Source: Silene conica
Lineage: Eukaryota; Streptophyta; Magnoliopsida; Caryophyllales; Caryophyllaceae
Length of the DNA: 64,000 bases
Reading direction: 5' to 3'
NCBI GenBank assembly: GCA_029255685.2
Contig: CM055319.2
Span: 36,094,530-36,158,529 of the forward strand
Shown: one piece after another, positions 36,660 through 48,874 of the stretch
How positions within the stretch are numbered: position 1 is the first letter of the stretch
Layout: every line of letters starts with the position of its first letter
Made by a program: the position numbers and the translations under genes
Notes under the pieces: model-generated
Database searches by the model: none
Told to the model about the DNA's origin: nothing
Seen by the model: only the letters and a program-made list of their open reading frames with translations

Positions 36660-39086
36660 TGATGATGTTGAAAATTAAACTACAAATAAAATGAAGGAAT
36701 TGAAGACAAACATCGCTTATATTTAAAACTCGTAAATATATTGAAACAAGTTTAACATTTACTTAATGATCTCTTACCTAATTAAGTAAACGATTCCGAG
36801 ACCCAAATTCATATTAATTCGGGCACGGTGTAGCCGATTCATCCCTTATTAATATAATTTGGTGGATTAACTCCTTAATCGGTTCTACCTTAGAACTCTC
36901 GGTCGACAATTTCACTTTAAATTGTCTTTAGCCCGAACTTATTGCAACTACGGTTACGAATACCTTCGTTGAGATCGACCAAATTTGAAGGTGTAATTAT
37001 ATTACCCCACTTACCCAACCTAATAAGCTTAGTACCCCGGTGTAGCCAAGCCCACTTTCTTATGAAGAAGGGAGTCAAGGGTCTATACTCTTTGGTAAGG
37101 CTAAGTCTCAATATTTATATTGTAAGAGATCTAGTCAATTAATTATCTATCTCCGTTTAAGTGAACTAAGTCAGTGAATTATTGATAAACTTAATTGACT
37201 AGGTCGACGTACTCAAATAAAATGCATGACATGATATGACGATTTGACTATGCATGCAAACATATAAAGCAAAGTAAAAGCATAAAACTTAAAGCATAAG
37301 TAATCCTAGTATGGCCTTCCGAAAAATAGAAAATTAATAAAAGTACAAATTCGGAAACCAACTCCTTGGTCCCTTGAACTTCTCAAGGCACGCATCCCAA
37401 GGCAATCACCGTCTGGTCGGAACCCCTTCTGAAAGGCACCGTCTTCAAGGCTCTCCGGAATTTACAAAAATTACAACTTTTCTATATACTTTATACATTA
37501 TCAAATAGAAAAAAATAAATAAAGTGATAAGAGATCACATTAATTACATCCGAATCAATAACCCCTTACATTACGGGAATTATCGATTAAAACTAAGGTC
37601 ATACTAAGTAATTACATAATCCCAAATTTACGTAAATAAAATTATGAAAATCATAATAAAATATGAAATGCTTATAAATATGAACTAACATGCAAATCCT
37701 AAGCCAAATCGTCCTATTAAATATCATTAAAATATAGTTATCGTATAACTCGGTTTTATGGAATTGCGTGATTTTAACGTTTAAAATCATTTGGCATTAC
37801 GTGAATCGAGATTCACATTAAATTTAATCATCCTAACTCATTTAGGTTTCAAAATTTAGTCTTACCCAAATTTTGACTAACTTATTTTTCAATATTGTTC
37901 GTATTTTAATCGGTTTTACGGGAAAAATAATATAAAATTCTAAAAGAGTCTTAAAATATCGAAAAATTCAAAATTCAAATTTTGAATATTCTGGGATTTT
38001 CATAAAATTTCAGAACTTTTCAAATATTAGTATTACTAAAATTATTAATTTATTTCACAAATAAAACATAAAACACGCATTTTTAAGCCGTAAATTCAAA
38101 ATTCACTTTAAAATCATGCAATAAAATACTAATTTTATTTTTACATATTCCATAACACTTAGGAAACTGATATGGACAGAAAATTACAGCTAATACACTG
38201 CCGAAGGACTGAAAAGCAATTTATGAGCTTTTATAATTCAATTTTTAACTTTAATAATTAACAATTAAAAATTAAATATGCTGAAACTTTTGGCTCCCAA
38301 GAAAAATATGGTGATGAACATATGAAATATGACTTATATGGGTTAAATTTTTCGGCCATTTTAACAACTATTGCTATTTTTAACAATTTATGTCATATAA
38401 TGTTCAATTTTAACGATTAAAATTATTTCACAAGCAAAATATGAAATAAAAATCTCGAAATTTTTATAAATTCCGGAAACAATATATATGACATTGTGTA
38501 AAAATTTTATGGCCAAATTCCAACTCTTACTATTTAAGTCGAAATTATGTCACTATTATCCGATTTTTATACTAAAAATCAATAATCATGCAATATATGA
38601 AAATAATTTCTGGAAAATTTAAGATTCATTTTAAATATTTCATGTGACATACTCAAAAATTTTCATAGTTAAATTCGCAATATAAGTATATAAAACCCAT
38701 TTATTCTCATTTTATGGCATTTTAACATTTAAAATTCATAAACCATGCATTTTAACTCCATTATTTACGAAAATTCATATTCATAACATAGCAAATACAT
38801 GTGAGACCATACTAAAAAATCTCGGCCAGAAAGTTTGATTAGCTATTTTTCCCAAAAATAATTCATTTTAACCATTAAAAATGACAAAAAAACCGAATTA
38901 AATATACTTATGAACAATATATATCCAAAAATTATTCCAAATATCCTAAAATACTTTTAGGACAAGTAGGTATTCATGCATTAGAAATTTCGGCCATATC
39001 AAATATGATGTTAAAATTTCATTTTTATTTTGTTATCTAATAACTTCGTAAAAATTATAAACGAAAAGCATGCAAGCAACCATTTT
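36660..39086 (-). other. Element E leader
   Basis: About 2.4 kb, AT-rich, with no credible gene. It shares blocks with the D leader and with the G leader (46391-48874). Confidence 0.6.
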
Positions 39087-39098
39087 GCTCTGATACCA
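39087..39098 (-). other. Primer-binding site of element E (initiator tRNA-Met type)
   Basis: TGGTATCAGAGC on the - strand, two bases from the LTR end. Confidence 0.92.
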
Positions 39099-39100
39099 AT

Positions 39101-40360
39101 TGTTAGGTTCGAATGTCTCACACATTTGAAATATTAGGCTTAATAATATAAATTCACTAATTACCATTTTAATTGGTTTTACAAGATCTTATGCATGCTA
39201 AATAAAATGCGGAAACAATCAGATTGAACCCTTACATTCGGTCCAAACTTATGCTAGGATGATCCTCCAACCAAGTAATCAAGGTAGATTACCTCCTTTG
39301 TGATGCGCCCAAAACAACCCCTTAAAACCGTGACTAACAATAGCTAGGTGCTAAAAACGGTTTTTCCTTAAGCTTTATTCTAATCTCTTATTAGAATAAT
39401 CAATATAAATACTACAACAAGTGTAGTATTATAAATATAATCTTATTATGTGAAAATATTATGGGATAATATTTAGAGAGGTTCTGATAGTTTTTCCTCA
39501 CTAGAAAACTCTAAAGAATGGAATGAATATGACTTGTGATTTTCTACAAGTTATTTGAGTAGTGCTTGGGGCATAGGGTAGCCGGCCATGGGTAAGCACA
39601 AAAGAGAACATTTCTCTTACCCATGTAAAATAGGTGGCTCTAGGTACTATTTTCAAGGGTAACCTAATGATGGTGTTTATAGAGTGTCATTAAGATGCTT
39701 AAACACTCCATAAACCACCCACCCCAAACCGTCACTTTTGGGTTAAAATGGACATCCATTTTAAGTTTGTCATTTGTACAATTGTATATGTGTGACATAC
39801 CCTATGTCACAATATTATAAGATACAATTGTTTTAATTTAAAATGCTTATTTATCAAATAAATAACATTTATAAATTAAATAAATCATATTTAACAATCT
39901 GACTAGTAATTCGAAATTACTAATATATAAAATGGTTATTATTAAAAATCGTCAACACGATTTACAACACTTGTAATAATATTCAACCCGATTCATTCTA
40001 ATTACGACATTTCATGAATATCGTATAATGTTTGAAAATTGACATGTTCAATTTCAAACATAAATCTTACATTAAGATTTAACCTCTGATTTCTCGATAT
40101 ACGATTTTAAAGAATCTGATCTACTCGTATCAATATACATTTGATCAGTTTATCAATCAAGGGAATTGTCCTATAGGTGTGACCTAAAGGGATCAACTGA
40201 CCACCACCGTCATACGACAGCAATGTCAAACTCTAGCTAGCCAATCATTACTGATTAATGTTGGTAAGTTGACTATATAATTTTGTATCATCCCTTGCGC
40301 ATTCTCGTTATGAGATTTAATTTTGTGATCGCACTATTGTTGAGGACATATTTCCCAACA
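39101..40360 (-). repeat. 5' LTR of element E
   Basis: 1260 bp. On the - strand it begins TGTTGGGAAATATGTCCTCA and ends ...GAACCTAACA. The hairpin is at 40194-40271. It is related to the LTRs of D and G. Confidence 0.88.
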
Positions 40361-41062
40361 TGGTTAAGCAGTTTTAGTAGCTAAGTTGAGGAGGAAGACC
40401 CCCCGGCCGGGCAAACGGAAGGGAAACCGGCTCCCGCTTCTAGTTAACTTCTATAAACTAGCTTAAGTGTTGTTTTGGTTGAATTGCGGTTCACATGTAT
40501 TAAACGAGTTAGTTAACGGTTATGTTAGCTTGAATGGTAATGATAACAGTTATGTTGTCTTGTGTTGAGTCGAGTAACGGTTATGTTGCTTGACTTATGT
40601 TCTGATAACGGTTATGTTATCTTAAATTGAGTCGGGTAACGGTTATGTTACCTAGCTTGTGTAATTGGGTGACGGTTATGTCATCCTAAGTTATGTTAGT
40701 GACGGTTATGTCACCTTGTTTGTGAATGGATAGCGGTGGTACAATTTTTGTATCATTGGAATGAACTAATGCCACCCCGTTTATGGGTTTTATCTATGTT
40801 CGGGATTGGTCGGTGTCCGTGCTTATGCGGTCCAATCCCCGTGTGTCGTTCGGTGTAGGTTATTACATCGAGAGGTCTGGCCAGGTCTTAGGCATATAGT
40901 TGTCGGTTATGCGTTATGCATAGAGTCGGTGTCGTGGTTATGCGTCCCGATAGCTAGTGTCGTGGTTATGCGATCTAGCGGCCAGTGGTAACGGTTATGT
41001 TCCCTGACGGCGTTCATTCTATTCTTGTGTGTTCTGTGATTGGCCATGCCATCTAGTGTTGT
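40361..41062 (+). mobile_element. Chromovirus-type LTR fragment (H family), opposite to H
   Basis: About 700 bp containing CCCCCCGGCCGGGCAAACGG and AAACCGGCTCCC. These are the reverse complement of the H segment near 43840-43880. An irregular array of TAACGGTTATGTTA-like words (about 40510-40730) lies where H has its 65-bp minisatellite. It is interrupted by E on the left and I on the right. No gene is seen; the Cys/Val-rich frame at 40806-40991 is not supported. Confidence 0.7.
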
Positions 41063-42517
41063 TGATGCGTGTCTATTTTATGATGTTTTACATCTATTTA
41101 TACACGCATTTTAGAGCTCATTTACGATGTTTTAGCCTTTATTTCCCAACTTTTGTCTACTTTCGTATTTTTATGCTATTTTGCAGAATTATGCGGAAAA
41201 AGGGCGATTTTAAACCAAATCCGTCCTCAAGTGATTTTTATGGCTAAGGACACGAAAGAACAAGCCTAGCGCACATTTCAAGGCCTGAAGATAGCATAAG
41301 CAAAGGTGCATATAGCAAAGAATCGATCCACGATGTTGCAGCCTGTTTCAAATGGCTATATCTCGAGTTCTAGAGCTGATAATGGAGTGATTCTATTTGG
41401 AGGTGAAAGCTTATCCTCTTAGCTTTCCAACGCCGCAAGAATCGCTTGATTACGATGAGTAACGAAGAAATGACAGCTGTTTTAAGATCGACGCGCACTG
41501 CAGTCTTGACATCAGGTCGACCGACCTACTAATTGGGTCGACCGACCTCAGCGCAGACCCAGAATTTTCCGCAAAGCCCATTCAAGTTATTAGGTCATTA
41601 AGAGGTCGACCGACCCAAAAAGTAGGTCGACCGACTAGGCGACTGTGTTTCCGCGATTTTTATGACGGGCTTTGCTCCTAATCTTGTAATTAGAACTTAT
41701 TTACGGAGACCTAAGCACGAAAATTAGGTCAAGCACTCCAAGTTAGTCAAAACTCCATAGTTAGAAAGAGATTTTTATTCAAGTTTTCACCTTTTGTTCC
41801 TAATTCCAATTAAGTTGTAAGTTTGCTACAATTAATCTTTCCCTTTTAATTTAATCTTGTTGTTCATCTTATTGTTGTGTCTTAATTCATGTTTTCCCTT
41901 TTATTGTCATCTTTAATTATGTTGATTCCTTTGATGTTCTTAGTTCTTGTTATTGTTAGTTTCATAATTAAAAGTATGCATAGCTAATTCTTGTGATTAG
42001 GAATTAGGGGAACCATGGTAAAGATTTGATTTTGATAGTTTAATGATTGGATTACCAATCCCCCATTGTTGTTGGTGAACTAATCCTTAAGATTGAAAGA
42101 TTATGAGGATTAGTTTAACAACAACTTTGGGATTGCCCCATGAACGAAAGTTTAGTGCTTTTGTAGGAACCCTAAGACCGTAAGGATTGGGTAGAATATT
42201 GACCTAAAGGTTTATTCTTTGTTCCTTGGGATTGTGTTATTTGGTTATTTTACCTTTCATTGACTTGTTTCAACCATGGGGAACCAAAGTTCCTAATCTC
42301 CTTTTTATCTTATTTTAATTCTCTTGTTTATTTGCTCTTTTAGTTGTTAGTTCAAATCTCAAATCAACCCCCCTTTTTTTGGTTACTTGTAATAGACTTT
42401 AAATTCACAAACATAATTAACCTTGTCTCCTTGTGGTTCGACCCTTGACTTATCCTATCTAGTTTAAGCTGAGGTTTTATAAATCTTATCTTTGGCACCC
42501 CTCAACGACTGGTGTCA
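41063..42517 (+). repeat. 5' LTR of element I
   Basis: Starts TGATGCGTGTC and ends GACTGGTGTCA, six bases ahead of the primer-binding site. It holds two 21-bp-register motif pairs at 41514-41548 and 41603-41636. An intron-like TTTTGCAG occurs near 41180. Confidence 0.9.
41514..41636. repeat. Two 21-bp-register pairs of AGGTCGACCGACCT-type 14-mers in the left LTR
   Basis: GGTCGACCGAC cores start at 41515 and 41536, and at 41604 and 41625. Each pair is 21 bp apart and the spacers differ. Preserved in the right LTR at 58533/58554 and 58622/58643. Confidence 0.95.
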
Positions 42518-42522
42518 AATTT

Positions 42523-42540
42523 TGGCGCCGTTGCCGGGGA
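42523..42540 (+). other. Primer-binding site of element I (tRNA-Asp type)
   Basis: TGGCGCCGTTGCCGGGGA, 18 bases complementary to the usual 3' end of plant tRNA-Asp. This is the primer type known from Athila/Tat elements. Confidence 0.92.
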
Positions 42541-42694
42541 GACGGTATAATTTTGTTTGTAGATTTTTAGTTTATTTTTCTTGTCTTAAGGAACTTAGGT
42601 TCCTTAAGACCGTTACTTACCTTTTCTTCTAGTTTTGTCTTAGAAGACAAGTTTTTGAGAGGAAGACTTGAGTACTCTCAGTGCTATTGCAATC

Positions 42695-43327
42695 ATGCCT
42701 ACTATGTCTGAGTTAAGAACGACTTTTCAAACCTTCATGACTCAAATGTCGGAAATAAAAAAAGATCGAGATGCAACTGTGAAGAATATTGAAAGCCAAT
42801 TAGCAATCTTAGCTGCTAATCGGATTGCTAGCTCTCCAGTTCGTTGTGAGAGTTCCATAGAGACATTAAATGCTATAAATCTCAGGTGTGGTCGTGCTTA
42901 TGAGGGACCAACCCCAAAGGATGATTCTGCCGAAGTTCAGGACGAAGAAATTGATCCCGTGCACAGGTCAGGAGGTCGACCGACCACAACATCAGGTCGA
43001 CCGACCTCGACGCCTGACGTGAGATCAGTTTCTACAAAACAAAAAAATTCCGATAATACAACGTCTGGTCGACCGACCGCTATACCAGGTCGACCGATCA
43101 GGGTTCCTGAGCAGATTGTGGATTCGCCTCCTGAGCTACCTGACTCTCCTCTCGTCAATGAGGGCGTTGATATTAGTAACCCGGATATTCCTGTCGAGTG
43201 TAATCCCATCACACCCATCACTGAAGAGTCGCTCATTCTTAAGGATGAGAATGATAGGTTACTTGATTCCCACTCACTCCCCGTTGATGACACTGACTTG
43301 GACTTAGATACAGCTGATGAGTTAGAA
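42695..43327 (+). CDS. Element I protein, N-terminal coding part, unknown function
   Basis: Open frame whose first ATG is at 42695 (MPTMSELRTTFQTFMTQ). It has an N-terminal helical stretch, then a Ser/Thr/Pro-rich and acidic part. Residues encoded by the paired 14-mers read GRPTTTSGRPT (42973-43007) and GRPTAIPGRPI (43067-43098), so the 21-bp register becomes a 7-residue repeat. I recognise no gag, protease or polymerase motif. The coding region is interrupted at 43328 by solo LTR H. Fossil; function unknown. Confidence 0.6.
42973..43098. repeat. Two 21-bp-register motif pairs inside the element I coding region
   Basis: Cores start at 42974 and 42995, and at 43067 and 43088. Confidence 0.95.
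43323..43327. repeat. Target site duplication TAGAA, left copy (solo LTR H)
   Basis: TAGAA here and at 55392-55396, directly at the two ends of H. Confidence 0.95.
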
Positions 43328-44007
43328 TGTAAAACCCCTCGCGAAAGCGTAAAAGTAAACATACAAAACATGCCAAAAATGCAGCGGAATTAAAACTTTT
43401 TAACAAAACTAAACATGCGAGGTGTTTTAGAAATCTAAACATGCGAAAGATAAAACATAAATAAGTATTAAGTACGATACAAAGCAGCCTGGGATAGCAT
43501 ATCCCTACAGGCACAAAATACTGAAACATAAGTCTAAGGTCTAGCTACACGATAAGGTAAAAGTCAACGATGAAGGACCATCGCTCGCTAGCCTCAACGT
43601 AACCCCCTGCAAAACAACCTCATGTACCTACACACATACAACATGTGCGCCACAGTCAGTGGGGAGTGACTAGAGTGCTCCTAGCCACCTATTGTCAATG
43701 ACACATAACATATAAGCATACAATATACTCCAGCATATATAAAACATGTGAAGCATATGAATCTCAATAACTCATCTTTCATAACATCATGCAATACTAG
43801 GCAAAGGCTCTCAACCGACTTCGGAAACTATTTGGAAGGAGAGCCGGTTTCCCTTCCGGTTGCCCGGCCGGGGGGTCTTTCAATCCAAACCATTTACGAA
43901 ACCGGACTAAGAGTCGTCCAATGCCTTGGATGAACAATACTAAGATAACCAAGTATCATACATTCACAATCACAACTAAAGCATGCTCAATATCCAATTA
44001 TATCAAC

Positions 44008-44200
44008 AAGAGATAGGTCACCTAGTGACTCGACTCTAACAACTATAGGCCAACCAAGTGACTCTACGAACAAGAGATAGGTCATCCAAGTGACTCGACT
44101 CCTACAACAAATAGGTCATCCAAGTGACTCTACAAACAAGAGATAGGTCATCCAAGTGACTCGACTCTAACTAGATTGGTCAGCCAAGTGACTCTACTAG
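44008..44200. repeat. About 65-bp minisatellite within solo LTR H
   Basis: Nearly three units, each with AGGTCATCCAAGTGACTC-like words twice, separated by CGACTCTAACAAC-like and TACAAACAAGAGAT-like spacers. Confidence 0.8.
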
Positions 44201-44834
44201 ACTACTATGAGCAGGCCGACAATCGACTCGACTATATACTACGACATCCCCAATCTCAGACTATACAACCCCCTGGTAGGACGACATCAAATGACTGTCC
44301 TAGTCTAAACCTGGCCAGACTCTCGGAGCGCAAACGAATCACGATCCCCGATTCGACAAGTGCACAAGGCACCCCCTAGACCCGAACTAGCTAGGAACGA
44401 GATATGCCCGAAGGCGGGCAGACAATCTAAGACCTGACCGTGAGACCAAGTCACTACGGCCAACCAGCTACACAATGCAGTCAAGTGAGAACTCGAGTAC
44501 TATAGCAGCGCACAGCAGGTTACACAATTCCCAATATGTCATCTCAAAGATGTACAATAACTCAAACTCGAATGACAATCATTTCTTAAATATCCCATCA
44601 ATAAACATCCATGAAACACTTAGCCAACTTCGGGAACTAATTTGAGGCGAGAGCCGGTCTCCCTTCCGGTTCCCCGGCCGGGGGGTCTTTCATCCTCAAA
44701 TCCATTACCGAACCCGACATAAGCGCCGCCCAATTACTTGGGACTTCAAACAAGCATACGAAACATACGGAAAAAGAATCAATCAAATCCGACATGTGAA
44801 TTTAAAGTTATGGACAAAACAATTCAATCAGGGG

Positions 44835-44878
44835 CTCTCAGCCGGTCAGCCACAGGCTGCCGGTTGGCCGGTTGAGAG
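44835..44878. repeat. GC-rich inverted repeat in H, copy 1
   Basis: 17-bp arms with three mismatches: CTCTCAGCCGGTCAGCC and GGTTGGCCGGTTGAGAG, 44 bp in all. Confidence 0.8.
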
Positions 44879-44967
44879 TCCCAATCCCTCATGCTCAAAA
44901 CCAACAAAAACAACCAAGAGGTACTCTTCCCAATTTCTTACGAAAACAACAATAACAACAAAAAGGT

Positions 44968-45008
44968 CTCCCAGCCGGTCGGCCGGCCGCCGGTCCACCG
45001 GCTGGGGA
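44968..45008. repeat. GC-rich inverted repeat in H, copy 2
   Basis: Arms CTCCCAGCCGG and CCGGCTGGGGA around GCCGGTCGGCCGGC and GCCGGTCCACCGGC, two near-palindromic 14-mers 15 bp apart. Confidence 0.8.
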
Positions 45009-45063
45009 CCCTTTTCCCCAAATTTTGCAAAACAACATCGACAAACAACAAATACCAAATGGG

Positions 45064-45068
45064 GCTCT
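45064..45068. repeat. Target site duplication GCTCT, left copy (element G)
   Basis: GCTCT abuts the left LTR of G and recurs at 54385-54389. Confidence 0.97.
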
Positions 45069-46376
45069 TGTTGGAGGAAGTGTCCTCGACAATAGTGTGT
45101 TGACGTAATTAAAACTCATTTAAATGAAACACAACTGGGAGTGTTACTCTTTTAAAGTCAACTGATCAACATTTATCGATAATGATTGGCTGTCTAGAGT
45201 TTGACATTATCGTCATATGATGGTGGTGATCAGTTGATCCCTTAAGGTCATATCTTTAGGGAATTCCGTCTCAATGGAATAATTAATTAATATTGTATTG
45301 GATACAAATTAATTAATAACTGGAAATTTTGGAAATAATTTTATATGACGAATATTTTTATAATGGGATTATAATAATAATTAAAGTCAAAGTAATAAAA
45401 TTGTTTTATTACTCGGTTTTTATTTATTCGTTTAGGAAACGATTAAATTGAGAATGAACACGGTTGATCATAAAATTACAAAGAGTTGTAATTAAAATTT
45501 ATGATATTACATTTTATACAATAATAATTTCGAATTATTAGCATAAGTATTTAAATGTAATAAATTTGTAAATTATGAATTTTAATAGTTAAAATTGCAC
45601 AATTAAAAAATTGGGTCATGTGTTATGAGACATGTGTGACATGTTACAAATTAACACAATTGACAAAGATAAAATGGGTCCATATTAGACCCATTTTTCA
45701 GCCGTGTAAGTGTAGGTATGTGTGTGGATTGTGTGTGTGTGTAAGCAACTATTGTGTGTGTCATACACAAAGAATATGTAAGGAATATCTTATGCATTTG
45801 TTTAAGTGTAAGAAGGCCATGCATTGGCTCTCCTTGGGAGCCTTGGCCGGCCATGATGCTTGCTCAAGCAAGCTCATGTGCTTATATAAGGCACACCTTA
45901 TTCATACAACATACACTAGTTTTTGGCTAAGTGTTGTGTGCATGCTTACTCTCTCATTCTACAAAGCACTTACATACTACAACCTCATTCTCATAACTCC
46001 TTAGTTAAAAATAGTTTTTACTAAGGAAATAATTATTTCCATTACTAAATAATATTAAGGGTAATATTATTAATATTTCTAGTATACTTATACTAATCTT
46101 CTAGTAACAAAATTAGTATTAGTTTGAGATCGGGTCCTTGATACGCATCTTTTGGAGACGATTTTTCTTAGATCGTTTAAGGGTATTTCGGTGGTTTGAA
46201 GACTCATATAATAGGTGATTATTGAGTATAAACCTTCTAAAACCAATGTAAGGACTATCTCATCTTATGATATCATCTTGCATGCATAAGATCTAATTTA
46301 AGTTTTATGACCTAAACTTAAAGAAACAAAACTCATTTTAGATTTGAGTATAAAATGTGGAACTTAGTTTCCAACA
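45069..46376 (+). repeat. 5' LTR of element G
   Basis: TGTTGGAGGAAG ... TTTCCAACA. The hairpin is at 45159-45236. The 128-residue frame at 45618-46004 is present in both LTRs but shows no domain, and is not called a gene. Confidence 0.95.
45159..45236 (+). other. Conserved LTR hairpin (element G, left LTR)
   Basis: Outer arms CAACTGATCA and TGATCAGTTG, inner arms CGATAATG and CATTATCG, loop containing TTGGCT and GTTTGA. Counterparts are at 53167-53244, 2254-2337, 10447-10530, about 13127-13209, 15066-15149, 25570-25648 and 40194-40271, with compensating base changes. Confidence 0.75.
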
Positions 46377-46378
46377 AT

Positions 46379-46390
46379 TGGTATCAGAGC
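46379..46390 (+). other. Primer-binding site of element G (initiator tRNA-Met type)
   Basis: TGGTATCAGAGC, two bases after the LTR end. Confidence 0.95.
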
Positions 46391-48874
46391 ATTACGGTTG
46401 TTGCATGCATGATCGGATTCATGTTTTATGTTAAAATCGGTTTAACATATATTTCGAAAATTTCGAAATTATTGTGTTTATTATGATAAATCACAAAATA
46501 ATTTTGCATGTTAAAGTTTCTGTTTCTAAAATGGTTTTAGGACATAAAAATAATTTTATGGATTTTTATTGTTCATTTTTATACTTATTTGTATATTTTG
46601 TAGTTTAAATCGGTTTTAAACAACAATTAATGGGAAAAATAGCTAAAAATAGTTTCTGGCCGAGATTTTTTGATATGTTCTCACATGCATATTTAATATA
46701 TTGTATATGATTTTTCGTGAGAAATGGAGTTAATATGCATGGATTATGAATTTTATGAGATAAATAGTCATAATATGAGTAAAAATGGGTATATAAGGTT
46801 ATATTTCGAATTTGACCTTAAAAATTTCATGAGAAGTCACATGCAATATATAAAGTTCCTGTATGAATTTTCGAAATTATTGGAATTATTTTGCATGATT
46901 AATGATTTTTATAGTAAAAATCGGATTAATAGTGACTTAAATTCGACTTTAATAGTTATAGTTGGAATTTTGCCATAAAAACTTTACACAATGTCACATG
47001 CAATATTTACAATATGTATGTAAGTTTTGGGAATTTATTCTCAAGTGATGCATGATTTATGATTTTAATGGTTAAAATCGGAGAAATAGTGACTTATTGT
47101 GTTAAAAATAGTTAATCTTAATATTATGGCATGAAATTTTACCCATAGATGTCTTATATGATAGGAACATCAGATCTAAAAGTTAGATATCAAAAAGTTT
47201 CTGTTTTTATGATTATTAATTTTAATGAGTTAATTAGCTAATAATCGTAATTTATGAGTCGAAAAAATAAAATTTCGAGTATGGTCTGTAATTTTTGGTC
47301 ATTTTCAGATTCTAATATGTATTTTAGGATGACTTAAAATTTATGGCAATTTATTTCAAGTTTTTATGATTTAAATCGAATTTTTAACCATAAAACGGCT
47401 TATTATACGATTTATTTATGAAATAAGCCATAAATAATTGCAAAAGACCATTTTTAATAATTTCTGAAATTTTAGAAAATTTCCAGAAAGTTTAAAATTT
47501 TTTGAATTTTAAATTTCGAATTTTATTGACTCATTTGGCCACATTTTGTTTATTTTTCCCGAAAATACAAGTAATTTATGAACAATAATGCAAAATCAAG
47601 TTAGATCATGATCAAATATTAGTAGAGACTAAACATTGATTCCTAAAGTAAGTTGGGATGATTAACTTGGACATAAATGAGATTTATGTAATTTTTGATG
47701 ATTTTAATAGTTAAAATCGCGCATATCCGTAAAAACCGTAAACAAATATGAGATATTTGCTCCCATAAGGCGATTTGGCATTAAAAATTGAGCATGTGCA
47801 TACATATTTTATCATTGCAATTTATTTAATATGAATGTCATATTTTGAATGTTATTTATATAATTTGGAATTATGTAATTTTTCTTAGTATGGCCTTAGT
47901 TTTAATCAATATTACCCGTAATGAAAGGGAATATTGATTCGGTTGTAATTTATGTGATCTCGTATCACGGGTTTGTAATTTAAATTTAAATTTTCAGTTT
48001 TACAATAGAATAGTTGTATTATTTTATTGTAATTCCGGAGATCCAAAAGACGGTGCCATACGGAAAGGAGTTCCGGCAAGACGGTGTTTTCTTGGATGGC
48101 GTGCCAATGAAGTTCAAGGGACCAAGGAGTTGGTTTCCGAATTTGTAATAGTTAATTAGTTTTTACTATTACTAGGAAGGCCATACTAGGATTTTATTGC
48201 TCTATTGCTTTTACTTTTGCATTTTAATATGTTTGCATGCATAGCCAAATCGCCATAAACATGCATATTAGTTTAGATCGTTAAAAACGACCGTGTCAAT
48301 TATAATTATCGAGTTCACCAATTTAATTCGCTTAAAGGAGATGGATAATAAATTGACAAGACCTCTATATTAAACAAAAACAATTGAGAATTAGCCTTAC
48401 CAAATAGTAGAACCCATGAGCTTCTATTTCGTGGGGTGGTGCTAGTCCAGTGGGCAGTACGAACCCTATTACGTAGGATAAATGGGGCGATGAGATGGAT
48501 TCAGTCCAGTGGGCGGATCGCATCCCGATGCATTTGAAATTTGGTTTGTACTCAACGGAAGTGTAGAGGACCAGTGGTCAATGTGTTCCGGGCTAAGATG
48601 TATAAATTATGATTTGTCATCAACCAAGAGTTCTAGGGTAGAACCGGTTTATTTTAAACCCACCAAACCATATTGTTGGGTCGGAGTTCCAGTGGTTCAC
48701 GATTTCGATAGTATGGGTTTGGGTCTTGGAATCATTTATAAAATTGGATAGAGGTCATTTTATAGATGCATCGACTTAGTAAATATGTTTACAAGTTAAG
48801 ATGAAAATTAAAACGATTAGCATTTAATTTCTTCATATGTTTAAAATTTTGTAGTCTTCGTATCAATATCAATC
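46391..48874 (+). other. Element G leader
   Basis: About 2.5 kb of AT-rich noncoding DNA. It shares blocks with the leader of E (for example around 48000-48480) and becomes nearly identical to G' from 48699. No gene is supported. Confidence 0.65.

Larger units (their letters stand above)
33202..40360 (-). mobile_element. Copia element E, gag-only, 3' LTR almost lost
   Basis: The - strand element has a complete 5' LTR at 39101-40360 (1260 bp), primer-binding site at 39087-39098, a 2.4-kb leader, a gag region at 35694-36659, about 2.4 kb of noncoding internal DNA, a polypurine tract near 33263-33277, and only about 61 bp of the 3' LTR (33202-33262). No pol domain is visible. LTR, leader and 3' region relate it to D and G. 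It is a fossil, non-autonomous, with about one break in gag. Confidence 0.85.

Noticed and set aside
40806-40991. 61-residue Cys/Val-rich frame
   Set aside because: Lies in an H-family LTR fragment; no supporting feature.
45618-46004. 128-residue Cys-rich frame in both LTRs of G (also 53626-54012)
   Set aside because: LTR duplicates always carry the same chance frames. No domain or signal supports it.
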